Origin: a virus
Length of the DNA stretch: 37,797 bases
Reading direction: 5' to 3' (one strand)
IMG/VR virus record: IMGVR_UViG_3300032562_000089
Span: 1 to 37,797 of that record
In this document: positions 29,805 to 37,363 of the stretch, one piece after another
Layout: each line of letters opens with the position of its first letter
How positions within the stretch are numbered: the first letter of the stretch is position 1
Program-made: the position numbers and the translations under genes
The notes under the pieces: model-generated
Database searches by the model: none
Told to the model about the DNA's origin: nothing
Seen by the model: the letters and a program-made list of their open reading frames with translations, nothing else

Positions 29805-30658
29805 GCCGGTGGTGGCGAGCCTATGACGAGGCGGTCGACGATCCCAAGCTCTGCCTGCTGTCCGATCGGCAGCACCGGGCATGGTTCAATCTGTGCTGCA
29901 TCACCTCGCAGAATGGCGGCGTCCTGCCATCGATAGACGCGATAGCGTTTAAACTTAGGATGACGCCGGCGAAGGCGCAGGCGTTGATTGTCGAGCTTCG
30001 CGCCGCCGGACTGATCGACGAGGCCGGGGGTGACCTCGCGCCTCACAATTGGCGCGGTCGGCAGTTTCAGTCGGATGGATCAACCGAAAGGGTGAAACGT
30101 TTCAGGGAACAACAACGAAACGTTTCACTGGCCGTTGCTGAAACGGCCCCAGATACAGATACAGAGACAGATTCAGAACAGAAAGAAAGAGTAGGGGCGG
30201 TCGCTCCCGCGACGCGCCCGGACGTCGCCGGTGAATTTGAAAAGTTCTGGACGGAGTACCCGCACCGCGGCACGGCCGCCAACCCAAGCAAGCCGGCTTT
30301 CGAGAAATTCGGCCGGCTGCTCAAGGCTGGCGTCGATCCCGCGGCGATCATCGCCGGCGCGCGGCGGTTTTGCGAAATCGAGCGCGCGGCCGGGCGGTAC
30401 GGCACCGACAAGGTCGCCCAGGCTATCACTTGGCTAAACCAAGAGCGGTTCAACGATTACGGCGAGCCGGCGGCGGCGCCTGCTGCCGTTGGCGGTTACT
30501 ACGCCAAGGCGGAATCCGAGCAACTTCATGCATGGGACGCGCACGCCAAATCCGAGCGCGGACGCAGTTTGCCGCGCGATCGGGACGGCGGGTGGTGGGT
30601 CGAGCAGGAATGGCCGCCGGGCTACGTTCCGGGCGCCCAATTGAGCGTCGTCGCATGA
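29801..30658 (+). CDS. Replication protein, O/DnaD-like (285 aa)
   Basis: The N-terminal 95 residues form a winged-helix-like domain (RWWRAYDEAVDDPKLCLLSD, RQHRAWFNLCCITSQNGGVL, KAQALIVELRAAGLID). The middle is a low-complexity acidic linker (PDTDTETDSEQKER). The C-terminal domain (FEKFWTEYPHRGTAAN, KPAFEKFGRLLKAGVDPAAI, ITWLNQERFNDYG) matches the typical end of phage replication initiators with the W-Y-P pattern. It probably binds origin iterons within its own gene and loads the host helicase. The linker coincides with the candidate iterons at the DNA level. Flanked by 4-nt overlaps both sides. Confidence 0.78.
   Translation: MSRWWRAYDEAVDDPKLCLLSDRQHRAWFNLCCITSQNGGVLPSIDAIAFKLRMTPAKAQALIVELRAAGLIDEAGGDLAPHNWRGRQFQSDGSTERVKRFREQQRNVSLAVAETAPDTDTETDSEQKERVGAVAPATRPDVAGEFEKFWTEYPHRGTAANPSKPAFEKFGRLLKAGVDPAAIIAGARRFCEIERAAGRYGTDKVAQAITWLNQERFNDYGEPAAAPAAVGGYYAKAESEQLHAWDAHAKSERGRSLPRDRDGGWWVEQEWPPGYVPGAQLSVVA
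29947..29954. repeat. GTTTAAAC site 5 (GCGTTTAAAC)
   Basis: Located near the start of the O-like gene, 140 bp before the candidate iterons. Reads AFKL in the protein frame, a different frame from the RLNA copies. Confidence 0.5.
30091..30191. other. Candidate phage replication origin: three 23-bp iterons plus AT/purine-rich tract
   Basis: GAAACGTTTC (a 10-bp palindrome) occurs at 30094-30103 and 30117-30126, and GAAACG again at 30140-30145. Centres are exactly 23 bp apart (30098.5, 30121.5, 30144.5). Immediately downstream, 30151-30191 is a purine-rich, AT-richer tract of AGATAC/AGAGAC-like hexamers. Iterons followed by an AT-rich region within the O gene is the architecture of lambda ori, and the tract would be the melting element. 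Confidence 0.6.
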
Positions 30659-31191
30659 ACACGCCGGCGGTGGCCGATCGGGCGCAGCTCGCATGGTTCG
30701 TGGTCTGCACGAACATCAATTGCGAGGTCCGCGCCAAGGGCGGCCTGGAGGCGCTTGGTTACACCGTGTTCCTGCCGATGCAGCAGAAATGGAAGCGGCG
30801 CACGGCGAGGGGAACGCGCAAGCCGGAGCGGGTCGAGCGGCCGCTTTTCAGCCGATACCTGTTCGTCGGGCTCGGCGCCGGCCAGTGCTGGTATCCGATC
30901 CGCCGCACGGATGGCGTCGAGTCGATCCTGTGCGCCGATGGCGAGCCTCAACGAGTGCCGGACGCCGAGATAGCGCGCTTCATGGCCGCCGAGCGCACCG
31001 GTCTGTTCGATTACACCCGCGAATGTCTGTTCCGGGTTGGCGACCATGTGCATGTCGACGGCGGCCCGTTCGGCGACTTTGCCGCCGAGGTGTCGCGATC
31101 GGATGATGGTAAGCGTGTGGAAATCTTGCACAACTTCCTCGGAACGCTGCGCCGGACGCATGTCGATATCGCTCGCGTGACTCGCGCGTGA
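30655..31191 (+). CDS. NusG-like transcription antiterminator (178 aa)
   Basis: The N-terminal NGN domain (about 12-115) begins LAWFVVCTNINCEVRAKGGL and includes KPERVERPLFSRYLFVGLGA, the NusG/RfaH-type pattern. A KOW domain closes the protein: FRVGDHVHVDGGPFGDFAAE (126-145) and RVEILHNFLGTLRRTHVDIA. NusG paralogues ride on RNA polymerase and suppress termination. As the last gene of the early operon, directly before the late genes, it takes the place of lambda Q, so it may switch on late transcription through the terminators. The ATG overlaps the O-like stop by 4 nt. Recognition element (ops-like) not identified. Confidence 0.85.
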   Translation: MNTPAVADRAQLAWFVVCTNINCEVRAKGGLEALGYTVFLPMQQKWKRRTARGTRKPERVERPLFSRYLFVGLGAGQCWYPIRRTDGVESILCADGEPQRVPDAEIARFMAAERTGLFDYTRECLFRVGDHVHVDGGPFGDFAAEVSRSDDGKRVEILHNFLGTLRRTHVDIARVTRA

Positions 31192-31284
31192 TATCCGGGT
31201 GGCTACTGATTCGTTCGCCCGCCCCGGCAGAGCAAAAGCCGCCCACCTGCGGAGCTATGTCAAAATTTAGGGCTTGGGGACGCT

Positions 31285-31488
31285 ATGTCGGACGATCTGA
31301 AGTCATTCTCGGAAAAATGTCCAATGGCGGCGCGCATGTTGCGCGACCTGATGACGGCCGATCGTTTGGAAACCGTTGATTGGCCTCTGATCGACAAGAG
31401 TCTTTGTGATGTAATTTTCAAGAAAGCGCGCGCCGGTTGCGATGTTTGGCGGAACGCGGCGGAAAGCCGCTGGCCGAAAAGACAGTAA
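31285..31488 (+). CDS. Small protein of the pre-terminase region (67 aa)
   Basis: A 67-aa product, MSDDLKSFSEKCPMAARMLR, then DLMTADRLETVDWPLIDKSL and CDVIFKKARAGCDVWRNAAE. Lower GC than the surroundings. Starts at ATG 31285 with TTGGGGA upstream, 93 nt after the NusG-like gene. The family is unknown. It is followed at 5 nt by the zinc/HNH-like gene, so the two are probably co-expressed at the start of the late region. Confidence 0.55.
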   Translation: MSDDLKSFSEKCPMAARMLRDLMTADRLETVDWPLIDKSLCDVIFKKARAGCDVWRNAAESRWPKRQ

Positions 31489-31493
31489 AGGGT

Positions 31494-31700
31494 ATGCTTT
31501 ATTACGAAAAGAACCCCGGCAAGAAGGATGCGCATCTTGCGGTGAGGGGCGCAAAGGAAAATGGAACACTGATTCCTGACTGTTGTGCTCACTGCGGCAG
31601 CGATCGGAACATTCACGCACATCATGAGGACTATTCGAAGCCCTTAGACGTCGTGTGGCTTTGTGCAAGTTGCCACGGAAAAGTGACAAGGGCGGCGTAA
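31494..31700 (+). CDS. Short HNH/zinc-finger-like protein (68 aa)
   Basis: The product has CAHCGSDRNIHAHHEDYSKP followed by LDVVWLCASCHGKV. This gives CxxC, an HxHHxDY centre and CxxCH, a compact HNH-type ββα-metal site common in small phage proteins near terminase genes. ATG at 31494 is chosen because the conserved part begins soon after; a TTG at 31437 is possible. It might be the small HNH partner of terminase or a nuclease. At 68 aa it is shorter than usual HNH enzymes. The following 205 bp have no clear gene. Confidence 0.7.
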   Translation: MLYYEKNPGKKDAHLAVRGAKENGTLIPDCCAHCGSDRNIHAHHEDYSKPLDVVWLCASCHGKVTRAA

Positions 31701-31905
31701 TTTCCAGTTCTGGCGTGGTCGATCTCCCACGGCGACCGGCGGCGTCGGAGAAAAAAGGGCAGTCGGGGCGGTACCGCGCAACGGGCTTCGGTCCGTGTTC
31801 ATTGCCGCCAGTGCTCACACCGCCGGGCAATTCGCAATGACGCGGTCGTTTAGCCTGCTGGTCGAGATTGGCGCCGACGCTCCGCTGCCAACGCAAGAGG
31901 CTCGC

Positions 31906-32217
31906 ATGTCTGCTCCCGTCATCCGCGGCTTGGCCGCAACCATCCGCGCCGCCGTCGGCGACCTGACCGCGCTGGCGACGCAGGCCGCCGCCGAACTTTC
32001 GACCGAGGTTGAGGGCTTTAAGTCCGACGTGGTTGACGTTCAGGCCGTGACCGCAGACGTGAGGGCGGCCCGGGCCGAGGTCCGCGCCGCGCTCGGGCAG
32101 GGCACCAACGGAGGCCCCGCGCTCGACCCTTTGGCCTCCACGCCCGCCGCATCGGACACTCCCTCCGCACCTGGCTTTCCGGACGGCCGAGTCCTGACCC
32201 CCATTGGCGTCCGCTAG
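31906..32217 (+). CDS. Alanine-rich coiled protein (103 aa)
   Basis: From ATG 31906, preceded by AAGAGG, the product is MSAPVIRGLAATIRAAVGDL, TALATQAAAELSTEVEGFKS, a heptad-like segment (DVQAVTADVRAARAEVRAAL), and a proline-rich tail ending DGRVLTPIGVR. An in-frame ATG at 31837 has no ribosome site. The helical body with a disordered tail suggests a minor structural or tail-related protein, but nothing specific is recognised. Confidence 0.6.
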   Translation: MSAPVIRGLAATIRAAVGDLTALATQAAAELSTEVEGFKSDVVDVQAVTADVRAARAEVRAALGQGTNGGPALDPLASTPAASDTPSAPGFPDGRVLTPIGVR

Positions 32218-32223
32218 GAATCG

Positions 32224-32291
32224 GCCCGCGTCCCGCGTGAACTGCCATCGCCCAACGGTAGACCTCAGGCATCGTTCCGGGCGACGCGGGC
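32224..32291 (+). other. Structured leader upstream of the packaging genes
   Basis: GCCCGCGTC (32224-32232) and GACGCGGGC (32283-32291) are perfectly complementary over 9 bp. Inside, GAAC/GTTC (32239-32242 and 32274-32277) and GCC/GGC (32244-32246 and 32268-32270) extend the stem with internal loops. It lies in a 107-nt non-coding gap before the 68-aa gene. It could be an RNA element or a packaging-related DNA dyad. No T-tract follows, so it is not a simple terminator. Confidence 0.4.
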
Positions 32292-32324
32292 TGTAAACTT
32301 TCGACCACACCCAAGGGATTGACC

Positions 32325-32531
32325 ATGGCAACGCTCGGCTCGCTCGCCCGCAAGCAGATGGCCAAGAAAGTTTTTGGCCTCCCCGGGCAGCGCAAGTACC
32401 CAATCCCCGACGCCAGCCACGCCGCCAACGCCAAAGCGCGTGCAACGCAGCAATTCGAAAATGGCAACCTATCCGCAGCCCAGCGCGCCGAGATCGACCG
32501 CAAGGCCAATGCCAAGATGGGCCGGAAATGA
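32325..32531 (+). CDS. Small basic phage protein (68 aa)
   Basis: MATLGSLARKQMAKKVFGLP, GQRKYPIPDASHAANAKARA and TQQFENGNLSAAQRAEIDRK form a 68-aa basic, helical product. The motif FGLPxxRKYPIPDxSHAxNAKARAxQ is widespread in small proteins just upstream of terminase or structural genes in phages of many hosts; its role is unknown. The ATG at 32325 is preceded by AAGGGATT, and a TTG six bases earlier is in frame. It overlaps the next gene by 4 nt. Confidence 0.78.
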   Translation: MATLGSLARKQMAKKVFGLPGQRKYPIPDASHAANAKARATQQFENGNLSAAQRAEIDRKANAKMGRK

Positions 32532-32752
32532 GCAAGACCCCCGCCGAACTCCGGGCCTACAAGGCCATGGCTCAGGGATGGTGCGCCGACTTCGCCGGGG
32601 GCCTCATCGTCCAGCCCAGCCATATGGCCCACCTATGGGGCGCGGTATCGACCCTCGCCTCCGAACTGGCCGACCTCTCCGAACGCATGGAGACGGCCGA
32701 AAACCGACGCGTTGGTCGTCCCCCCAAGAACCGAGACGACACACACGGATAA
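32528..32752 (+). CDS. Small protein (74 aa)
   Basis: MSKTPAELRAYKAMAQGWCA, DFAGGLIVQPSHMAHLWGAV and STLASELADLSERMETAENR form a helical 74-aa product with a basic tail RRVGRPPKNRDD that resembles an AT-hook (GRPPK). The ATG overlaps the upstream stop. Given its place two genes before terminase, a DNA-binding accessory role in packaging is conceivable but not shown. Confidence 0.62.
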   Translation: MSKTPAELRAYKAMAQGWCADFAGGLIVQPSHMAHLWGAVSTLASELADLSERMETAENRRVGRPPKNRDDTHG

Positions 32753-32794
32753 CCCAAGCAGCTGGCGCTTCGGTGCCGGCCCGGAGGTGGAGTT

Positions 32795-33091
32795 ATGGCC
32801 CACGGGGGAACGCGCGCAGGCGCAGGCCGGAAATCAAAGGAAAAGCACCTAAGCCCGCGCGTAATTGACCAAATGAGGGCTAAAATCAAGTCAAGCGCCA
32901 TCATTCGGCGGCTAAGTGCTTGTGCTGTCGGGGAAATTGAAATGACAGCGCCGCAAGTCCATGCGGCGCGCATCCTTCTCGGGAAGATCCTCCCCGATCT
33001 GTCTTCCGTCACGGTGAGCGGGGATTCCGAATCTCCTCTCGTCACGCTGATTGTGCGCGAAATTGTCCGACCTCCGCATAAAGACGGCTGA
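32795..33091 (+). CDS. Terminase small subunit-like protein (98 aa)
   Basis: The 98-aa product opens MAHGGTRAGAGRKSKEKHLS, the GGxRxGAGRK signature of many small terminase subunits, then a helical DNA-binding region (VIDQMRAKIKSSAIIRRLSA, PQVHAARILLGKILPDLS). It binds the packaging site and recruits the large subunit. GGAGG precedes ATG 32795 at proper distance. The 3' end overlaps the large terminase start by 41 nt. It is shorter than P22 gp3 (162 aa). Confidence 0.82.
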   Translation: MAHGGTRAGAGRKSKEKHLSPRVIDQMRAKIKSSAIIRRLSACAVGEIEMTAPQVHAARILLGKILPDLSSVTVSGDSESPLVTLIVREIVRPPHKDG

Positions 33092-34352
33092 GGTATTCGC
33101 GCCGCTCCTCGATCCGGCCAGGTACAAGGGCGCGCACGGCGGACGCGGATCCGGCAAGTCGCACTTCTTCGGGGAGTTACTAGTCGAGGAGTGCATTCGG
33201 GTTCCTGGAACCCGGGCCGTCTGCATTCGCGAATACCAAAAGTCACTGGCTCAGTCGTCCAAGCACCTGATCGAGAGCAAGATCAAGGAAATGGGCCTTG
33301 GATCGGCGTTCGGGGTCAAGTCCGATCTGATCTCGACGCCTGGTAATGGCGTGATCCTGTTCCAGGGCATGCAGGACCACACAGCGGAGACGATCAAGAG
33401 CCTGGAAGGTTGCCGGATCGCGTGGATCGAGGAGGCGCAGACCCTCAGCGCCCGCAGCCTGACGATGCTTCGCCCGACCATCCGCCTGGACGGATCGGAG
33501 ATTTGGGCAAGCTGGAACCCGACCAGGAAGGCCGACGCGGTTGACGAGTTCTTGCGGCAGAAGCGCCCGTCCGGGGCCATCGTCGTCCCGGCCAACTGGC
33601 GCGACAACCCGTGGTTTCCGGAAGTCCTCGAACAGGAGCGCCAGGACGATCAGCGGCTTTACCCGGAGCGATACGATCACATCTGGGAAGGAGACTACGC
33701 CAAGGCATTCGAGGGCGCCTACTTCGCCCGGCAACTGTCTGAGGCGAGAGCACAGAACCGGATCGGGGTGGTTACGGCCGATCCTCTACTGCCCGTCAAA
33801 GCGTTCTTCGACCTTGGGGGCTCCGGGGCTCGTGCTGACGCCATGGCGATCTGGATATGCCAATTCGCCGGCCAGCAAATCCTGGTGTTGGATTACATCG
33901 AAGGCGTGGGGCAGGTTCTCGACTACTACGCCAACGAACTGCGGTCACGCGGATGGGGCAAAGCAGTCCTCTACCTGCCGCACGATGGCGTGGCGAGCAA
34001 CAGCGTTACCGGCAAGCGATATTGGGAGCACTGGCGCGACGCCGGGTTTGACGTAGAGCCGCCCGTTACGAACCAAGGGCAGGGCGCCGCATCGATGCGG
34101 ATTGAGGCGGTGCGCCGCATCTTCCCGCGCTGCTGGTTCAACGCGGCGACGACTGAGGCCGGGCGCGATGCGCTCGGCTACTACCACGAGCGAAAAGACG
34201 AGACGCGCAACGTGGGACTAGGCCCCGACCATGATTGGTCGTCGCATGGTTCGGACGCATTTGGCCTGATGGCGATTGTCTGGGAAGCGCCGAAGGTCAA
34301 GGTGCCGTCTCCGCGCATCCGCCCACGGGGGCAAGGCTGGGCGTATGGCTGA
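33051..34352 (+). CDS. Terminase large subunit (433 aa)
   Basis: Residues 30-37 hold Walker A GGRGSGKS, 123-130 Walker B IAWIEEAQ, and WASWNPT (152-158) the coupling motif. The nuclease domain has AFFDLGG with Asp254, LDYIEG with Asp281 and DHDWSSHGSDAFG near the C-terminus. This is the ATP-driven motor and headful nuclease of DNA packaging. No ATG is available: TTG at 33051 or 33063 must be used, overlapping the small subunit. RIKTAEVFAPLLDPARYKG before the P-loop is typical of the family, which confirms that the start lies about here. Confidence 0.93.
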   Translation: MCAKLSDLRIKTAEVFAPLLDPARYKGAHGGRGSGKSHFFGELLVEECIRVPGTRAVCIREYQKSLAQSSKHLIESKIKEMGLGSAFGVKSDLISTPGNGVILFQGMQDHTAETIKSLEGCRIAWIEEAQTLSARSLTMLRPTIRLDGSEIWASWNPTRKADAVDEFLRQKRPSGAIVVPANWRDNPWFPEVLEQERQDDQRLYPERYDHIWEGDYAKAFEGAYFARQLSEARAQNRIGVVTADPLLPVKAFFDLGGSGARADAMAIWICQFAGQQILVLDYIEGVGQVLDYYANELRSRGWGKAVLYLPHDGVASNSVTGKRYWEHWRDAGFDVEPPVTNQGQGAASMRIEAVRRIFPRCWFNAATTEAGRDALGYYHERKDETRNVGLGPDHDWSSHGSDAFGLMAIVWEAPKVKVPSPRIRPRGQGWAYG

Positions 34353-34476
34353 CCTCGAATATTGGCGGCGCAATCGCGAGCAACTTTACAAGTGGCTGGC
34401 GCGCCGCGTCCTTGAAGGCGATCACGCCGCGCAAACCGCGCTCTTTCGTGAGCCGGCAACGATCATATGGTCCTAA
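34345..34476 (+). CDS. Small protein between terminase and portal (43 aa)
   Basis: A 43-aa frame beginning at ATG 34345 inside the terminase end: MADLEYWRRNREQLYKWLAR, RVLEGDHAAQTALFREPATI. Its stop abuts the portal ATG (34477) with no gap. Basic-aromatic helical composition and exact packing favour a real gene. Role unknown; a short linker peptide in packaging or translational coupling for portal is possible. Confidence 0.6.
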   Translation: MADLEYWRRNREQLYKWLARRVLEGDHAAQTALFREPATIIWS

Positions 34477-36987
34477 ATGTCTGAGAACGAAGGCGGCCGG
34501 ATCAAGCGGGCGGCGCGGCGCGTCGGACGCTATCTGACCAAGGCGCCGTTGCCCGACAAGCCGAAGGCCGCGCCGAAGTCCATCGATGACGATTTCACGC
34601 GCGAGGCCAACGAACGCGCCATGCTGGCCTACGACCACGAGCGACAGAACATCCTCGACGCCTACGAGGATCTGGAGTTCCGGGGCGGCGATCAGTGGCC
34701 GTCCTATGCCCGGCAGGCCCGCGAGGCGCAGCGCCGGCCCCTGTTCACGTTCAACAGGATGCCGCAGTTCATCCGGCAGGTGACGGGCGATATCCGCCTG
34801 ATGCGGCCGGCGATCAAGGTCGTGCCTATCGATTCCAAAGCCTCGGATGGGATCGGCAAGATCATGACCGGCATGATCCGGTACGTGGAAAACCGGAGCG
34901 AGGCAAAATTCGCCTACGGTCGCGGCGCCGACAATCAGGTGATCTGCGGGATTGGCGCCTGGCGCGTGGCGGCGGAATATGCCGAATCCACGACGTTCAA
35001 CCAGGAGCTACGGATCGTCGCTATCAACGATCCGGTGTCGGTCCTGTTTGATCCCGACGCGATCCTGCCGACCCGCGAGGACGCGCATTGGTGCTTTGTC
35101 CCGATTGACATGAGCCGCAAGCGGTTCGAGGAGAAATGGCCCGACGTTCCGGTGTCCGAGTTCACGTCCTATGACCGGCGGTTCGGGGACTTCTGGTACG
35201 GGTCTGACTTCATCCGGATCGCTGAATACTGGGAAAAGCGCCCGATCAAGCGCACGCTGGCGCTGTTCGATGATGGGTCAGTCGTTGACCTGACGGACAA
35301 GGATCCGGAGGAGGAGGACGACGCTGAGGCCAAGGGTGCCCGGGTCGAGGAGCGCGACGGATACGAGGTCTATCGTTCCCTGATCACGCTGGCGCATGTC
35401 TTGGAGCCGGCCGAGAAGTGGCCGGGCCGATACATCCCCATCGTCCCGGTGCTTGGCGAGGAAGTATCGATCGGCCGCAAGACGCTGCGCCATGGCATCA
35501 TCCGCTTCGCCAAGGACGGCCAGCGCGCTTACAACTTCGCCCGCACGACGCAAGTCGAGGTTATGGCGCTCCAGCCAAAGGCCCCGTTCCTCGGGACACA
35601 GAAGAATTTCGAAGACAACCCGGACGATTGGGCGGCGGCGAACGAAGAAGCCTTGCCGTACCTGACCTATGTCCCCGACCAGTTGAACGGGGGCGCGCCG
35701 CCGCAGCGTCAGCCGCCGCCGATAAACTCGCCGGCCCTGTCCGAACAGGTCGCCTTGGCTGACAACGACATGAAGGCGACCACGGGCATTTACGACGCCT
35801 CGCTCGGCGCCCGGTCGAATGAGACCTCAGGCGTGGCGATCAAGGCCCGCCAGCAAGAGGGCGATGTCGGCACCGTCGCCTACGTGGAGAATTTCAACCT
35901 CGCGGTGCGCCACACCGGCCGCATCCTCGTCGATCTGATGCCGCACATCTACGACAGCGAGCGCCAAATCCAGGTGCTTGGCGAAGACGGCAAGATCGAT
36001 AGCCTGTGGATCAACAAGGCCGAGTTCTCCGGAGAATTGGGCGATGAACCGGAGGAGCCTATCGAGGTCGGCGCCGAGAAGGACGACGACGATTCGATAT
36101 CCCCGGAGGGCGTTTCGCAGCATATGCCGTCGTCGCAGGACGAAGGCAGTATCGGGTTCGGGCGCGGAGACGATGGGATTGACATTGACAACGCCCCGGT
36201 CGGGAGCGGCGGAGATCTGGAGACGGACGATGACGCCTGCAACATCGATGACGCCTCCCGGCGCATCCTCAACGACGTGACGGTCGGCGCCTACGATGTC
36301 GCGATGGAGAACGGCCCGAGCTACACGACCAAACGAGAGGCCGCGCTCGACGGCATGTCGCAGTTGATCCAGGGGGCGCCGCAAGTCGCCCCGCTGATCC
36401 TCGATCTGTACGCCAAGGCGCAGGATTGGCCGCTGGCGGACGAAATTGGCAAGCGCCTAGAAGCCGTGTTGCCGCCGCCCATTCAGGCGCTCATTGCGCG
36501 CGAGAAGATACCGCCGGGCGAGATCGGCCCGGATGGACAGCCGATGCCCGGCATGGGTCATGGCGGGCCTCCCGGGGCTCCTCCGGGCGCGCCTGGAATG
36601 CCTCCCGGTCCTCCCGGAGCCCCGCCGCCTGGAATGCCGATGCCGCCTCCTGGCCCTGGCCCTGGCGCTCCTATGCCGCCTCCGGGCGTCGTCGCATCCG
36701 ACCAGGCCAAGGCCGCCAAGGCGCAAGCCGACGTTGAAATGTCGAAGATCAATCTGGAGCTAAAGAAGCTCGATCTGGTTTCGAAGCAGCACGACGTAGC
36801 GATGCAGCACGCCGATGCGCAGGGCGGCAACCTCGCCCATAGCAAGGTCATTACCGATCTGGTCCACGAGGTCGCCTACCTGCGGGGCGCGATTGACGAG
36901 ATGCTAGAGGGCATGGGCAAGCCGCCTATTCCCCAGGAAGTGACGGCGGCCGAGCACGAGGCGCCGCAAGAGGGATTAGCTCAATGA
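34477..36987 (+). CDS. Portal protein, P22-type, with Pro/Gly-rich C-terminal extension (836 aa)
   Basis: The 836-aa product carries the P22 portal pattern: HERQNILDAYEDLEFRGGDQ, FTFNRMPQFIRQVTGDIRLM, GRGADNQVICGIGAWRVAAE and, later, LGARSNETSGVAIKARQQEG. P22 gp1 is 725 aa. An acidic stretch lies at about 530-590. A proline/glycine-rich stretch (about 690-745, GMGHGGPPGAPPGAPGMPPG and similar) precedes a final coiled coil (KINLELKKLDLVSKQHDVAM), which may form the barrel of the P22 portal. It is the dodecameric entry for DNA and nucleates the head. It starts right at the 43-aa stop and overlaps the next gene by 4 nt. Confidence 0.9.
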   Translation: MSENEGGRIKRAARRVGRYLTKAPLPDKPKAAPKSIDDDFTREANERAMLAYDHERQNILDAYEDLEFRGGDQWPSYARQAREAQRRPLFTFNRMPQFIRQVTGDIRLMRPAIKVVPIDSKASDGIGKIMTGMIRYVENRSEAKFAYGRGADNQVICGIGAWRVAAEYAESTTFNQELRIVAINDPVSVLFDPDAILPTREDAHWCFVPIDMSRKRFEEKWPDVPVSEFTSYDRRFGDFWYGSDFIRIAEYWEKRPIKRTLALFDDGSVVDLTDKDPEEEDDAEAKGARVEERDGYEVYRSLITLAHVLEPAEKWPGRYIPIVPVLGEEVSIGRKTLRHGIIRFAKDGQRAYNFARTTQVEVMALQPKAPFLGTQKNFEDNPDDWAAANEEALPYLTYVPDQLNGGAPPQRQPPPINSPALSEQVALADNDMKATTGIYDASLGARSNETSGVAIKARQQEGDVGTVAYVENFNLAVRHTGRILVDLMPHIYDSERQIQVLGEDGKIDSLWINKAEFSGELGDEPEEPIEVGAEKDDDDSISPEGVSQHMPSSQDEGSIGFGRGDDGIDIDNAPVGSGGDLETDDDACNIDDASRRILNDVTVGAYDVAMENGPSYTTKREAALDGMSQLIQGAPQVAPLILDLYAKAQDWPLADEIGKRLEAVLPPPIQALIAREKIPPGEIGPDGQPMPGMGHGGPPGAPPGAPGMPPGPPGAPPPGMPMPPPGPGPGAPMPPPGVVASDQAKAAKAQADVEMSKINLELKKLDLVSKQHDVAMQHADAQGGNLAHSKVITDLVHEVAYLRGAIDEMLEGMGKPPIPQEVTAAEHEAPQEGLAQ

Positions 36988-37316
36988 CGACACCGACGAT
37001 CCTGCTCCTGACTGCGACCATTCCCGCGAGCGGCACCGTATCGAGCGCCGTCGCGGTGAATAAGGGGCAGAAGTTCATCGGGATACAAATGCCGACCGCG
37101 TTCACGGGAACGGCTGTGACGATCAAAAACTCCGTGGACGGAACGACGTTCCAGACCGTTTACGATCCCGTCGCGGGCGCCGACCTTTCCTATAAGGCGG
37201 CGGCGAGCAAGTTCGTCAAAATCCCCCTGACCGATCAGGGGAGCTACAACAGCATCCAGATCGTTTCGAATGCCACAGAGGCGGCGGCGCGAAAGCTGAC
37301 CCTGGCATTCGTCTAG
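36984..37316 (+). CDS. Beta-rich virion-region protein (110 aa)
   Basis: A 110-aa beta-rich product (LLLTATIPASGTVSSAVAVN, KGQKFIGIQMPTAFTGTAVT, SVDGTTFQTVYDPVAGADLS, ends RKLTLAFV) without cysteines. It is translationally coupled to portal and located before scaffold, where phages often encode decoration or head-completion proteins. The pattern of a compact beta-sandwich fits a decoration protein or a lectin-like surface domain. Specific homology is not recognised. A terminator follows. Confidence 0.65.
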   Translation: MTTPTILLLTATIPASGTVSSAVAVNKGQKFIGIQMPTAFTGTAVTIKNSVDGTTFQTVYDPVAGADLSYKAAASKFVKIPLTDQGSYNSIQIVSNATEAAARKLTLAFV

Positions 37317-37363
37317 TTTCGTCTGACGCTGGCCGCATGACGTGGCCGGCGCGGCGATTGTAC

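Noticed and set aside
31701-31905. A 61-aa frame (31655-31840) and possible late promoter in the gap before the 103-aa gene
   Set aside because: The frame overlaps the zinc protein, is proline/serine-rich and has no ribosome site; I could not find a convincing -35/-10 pair.
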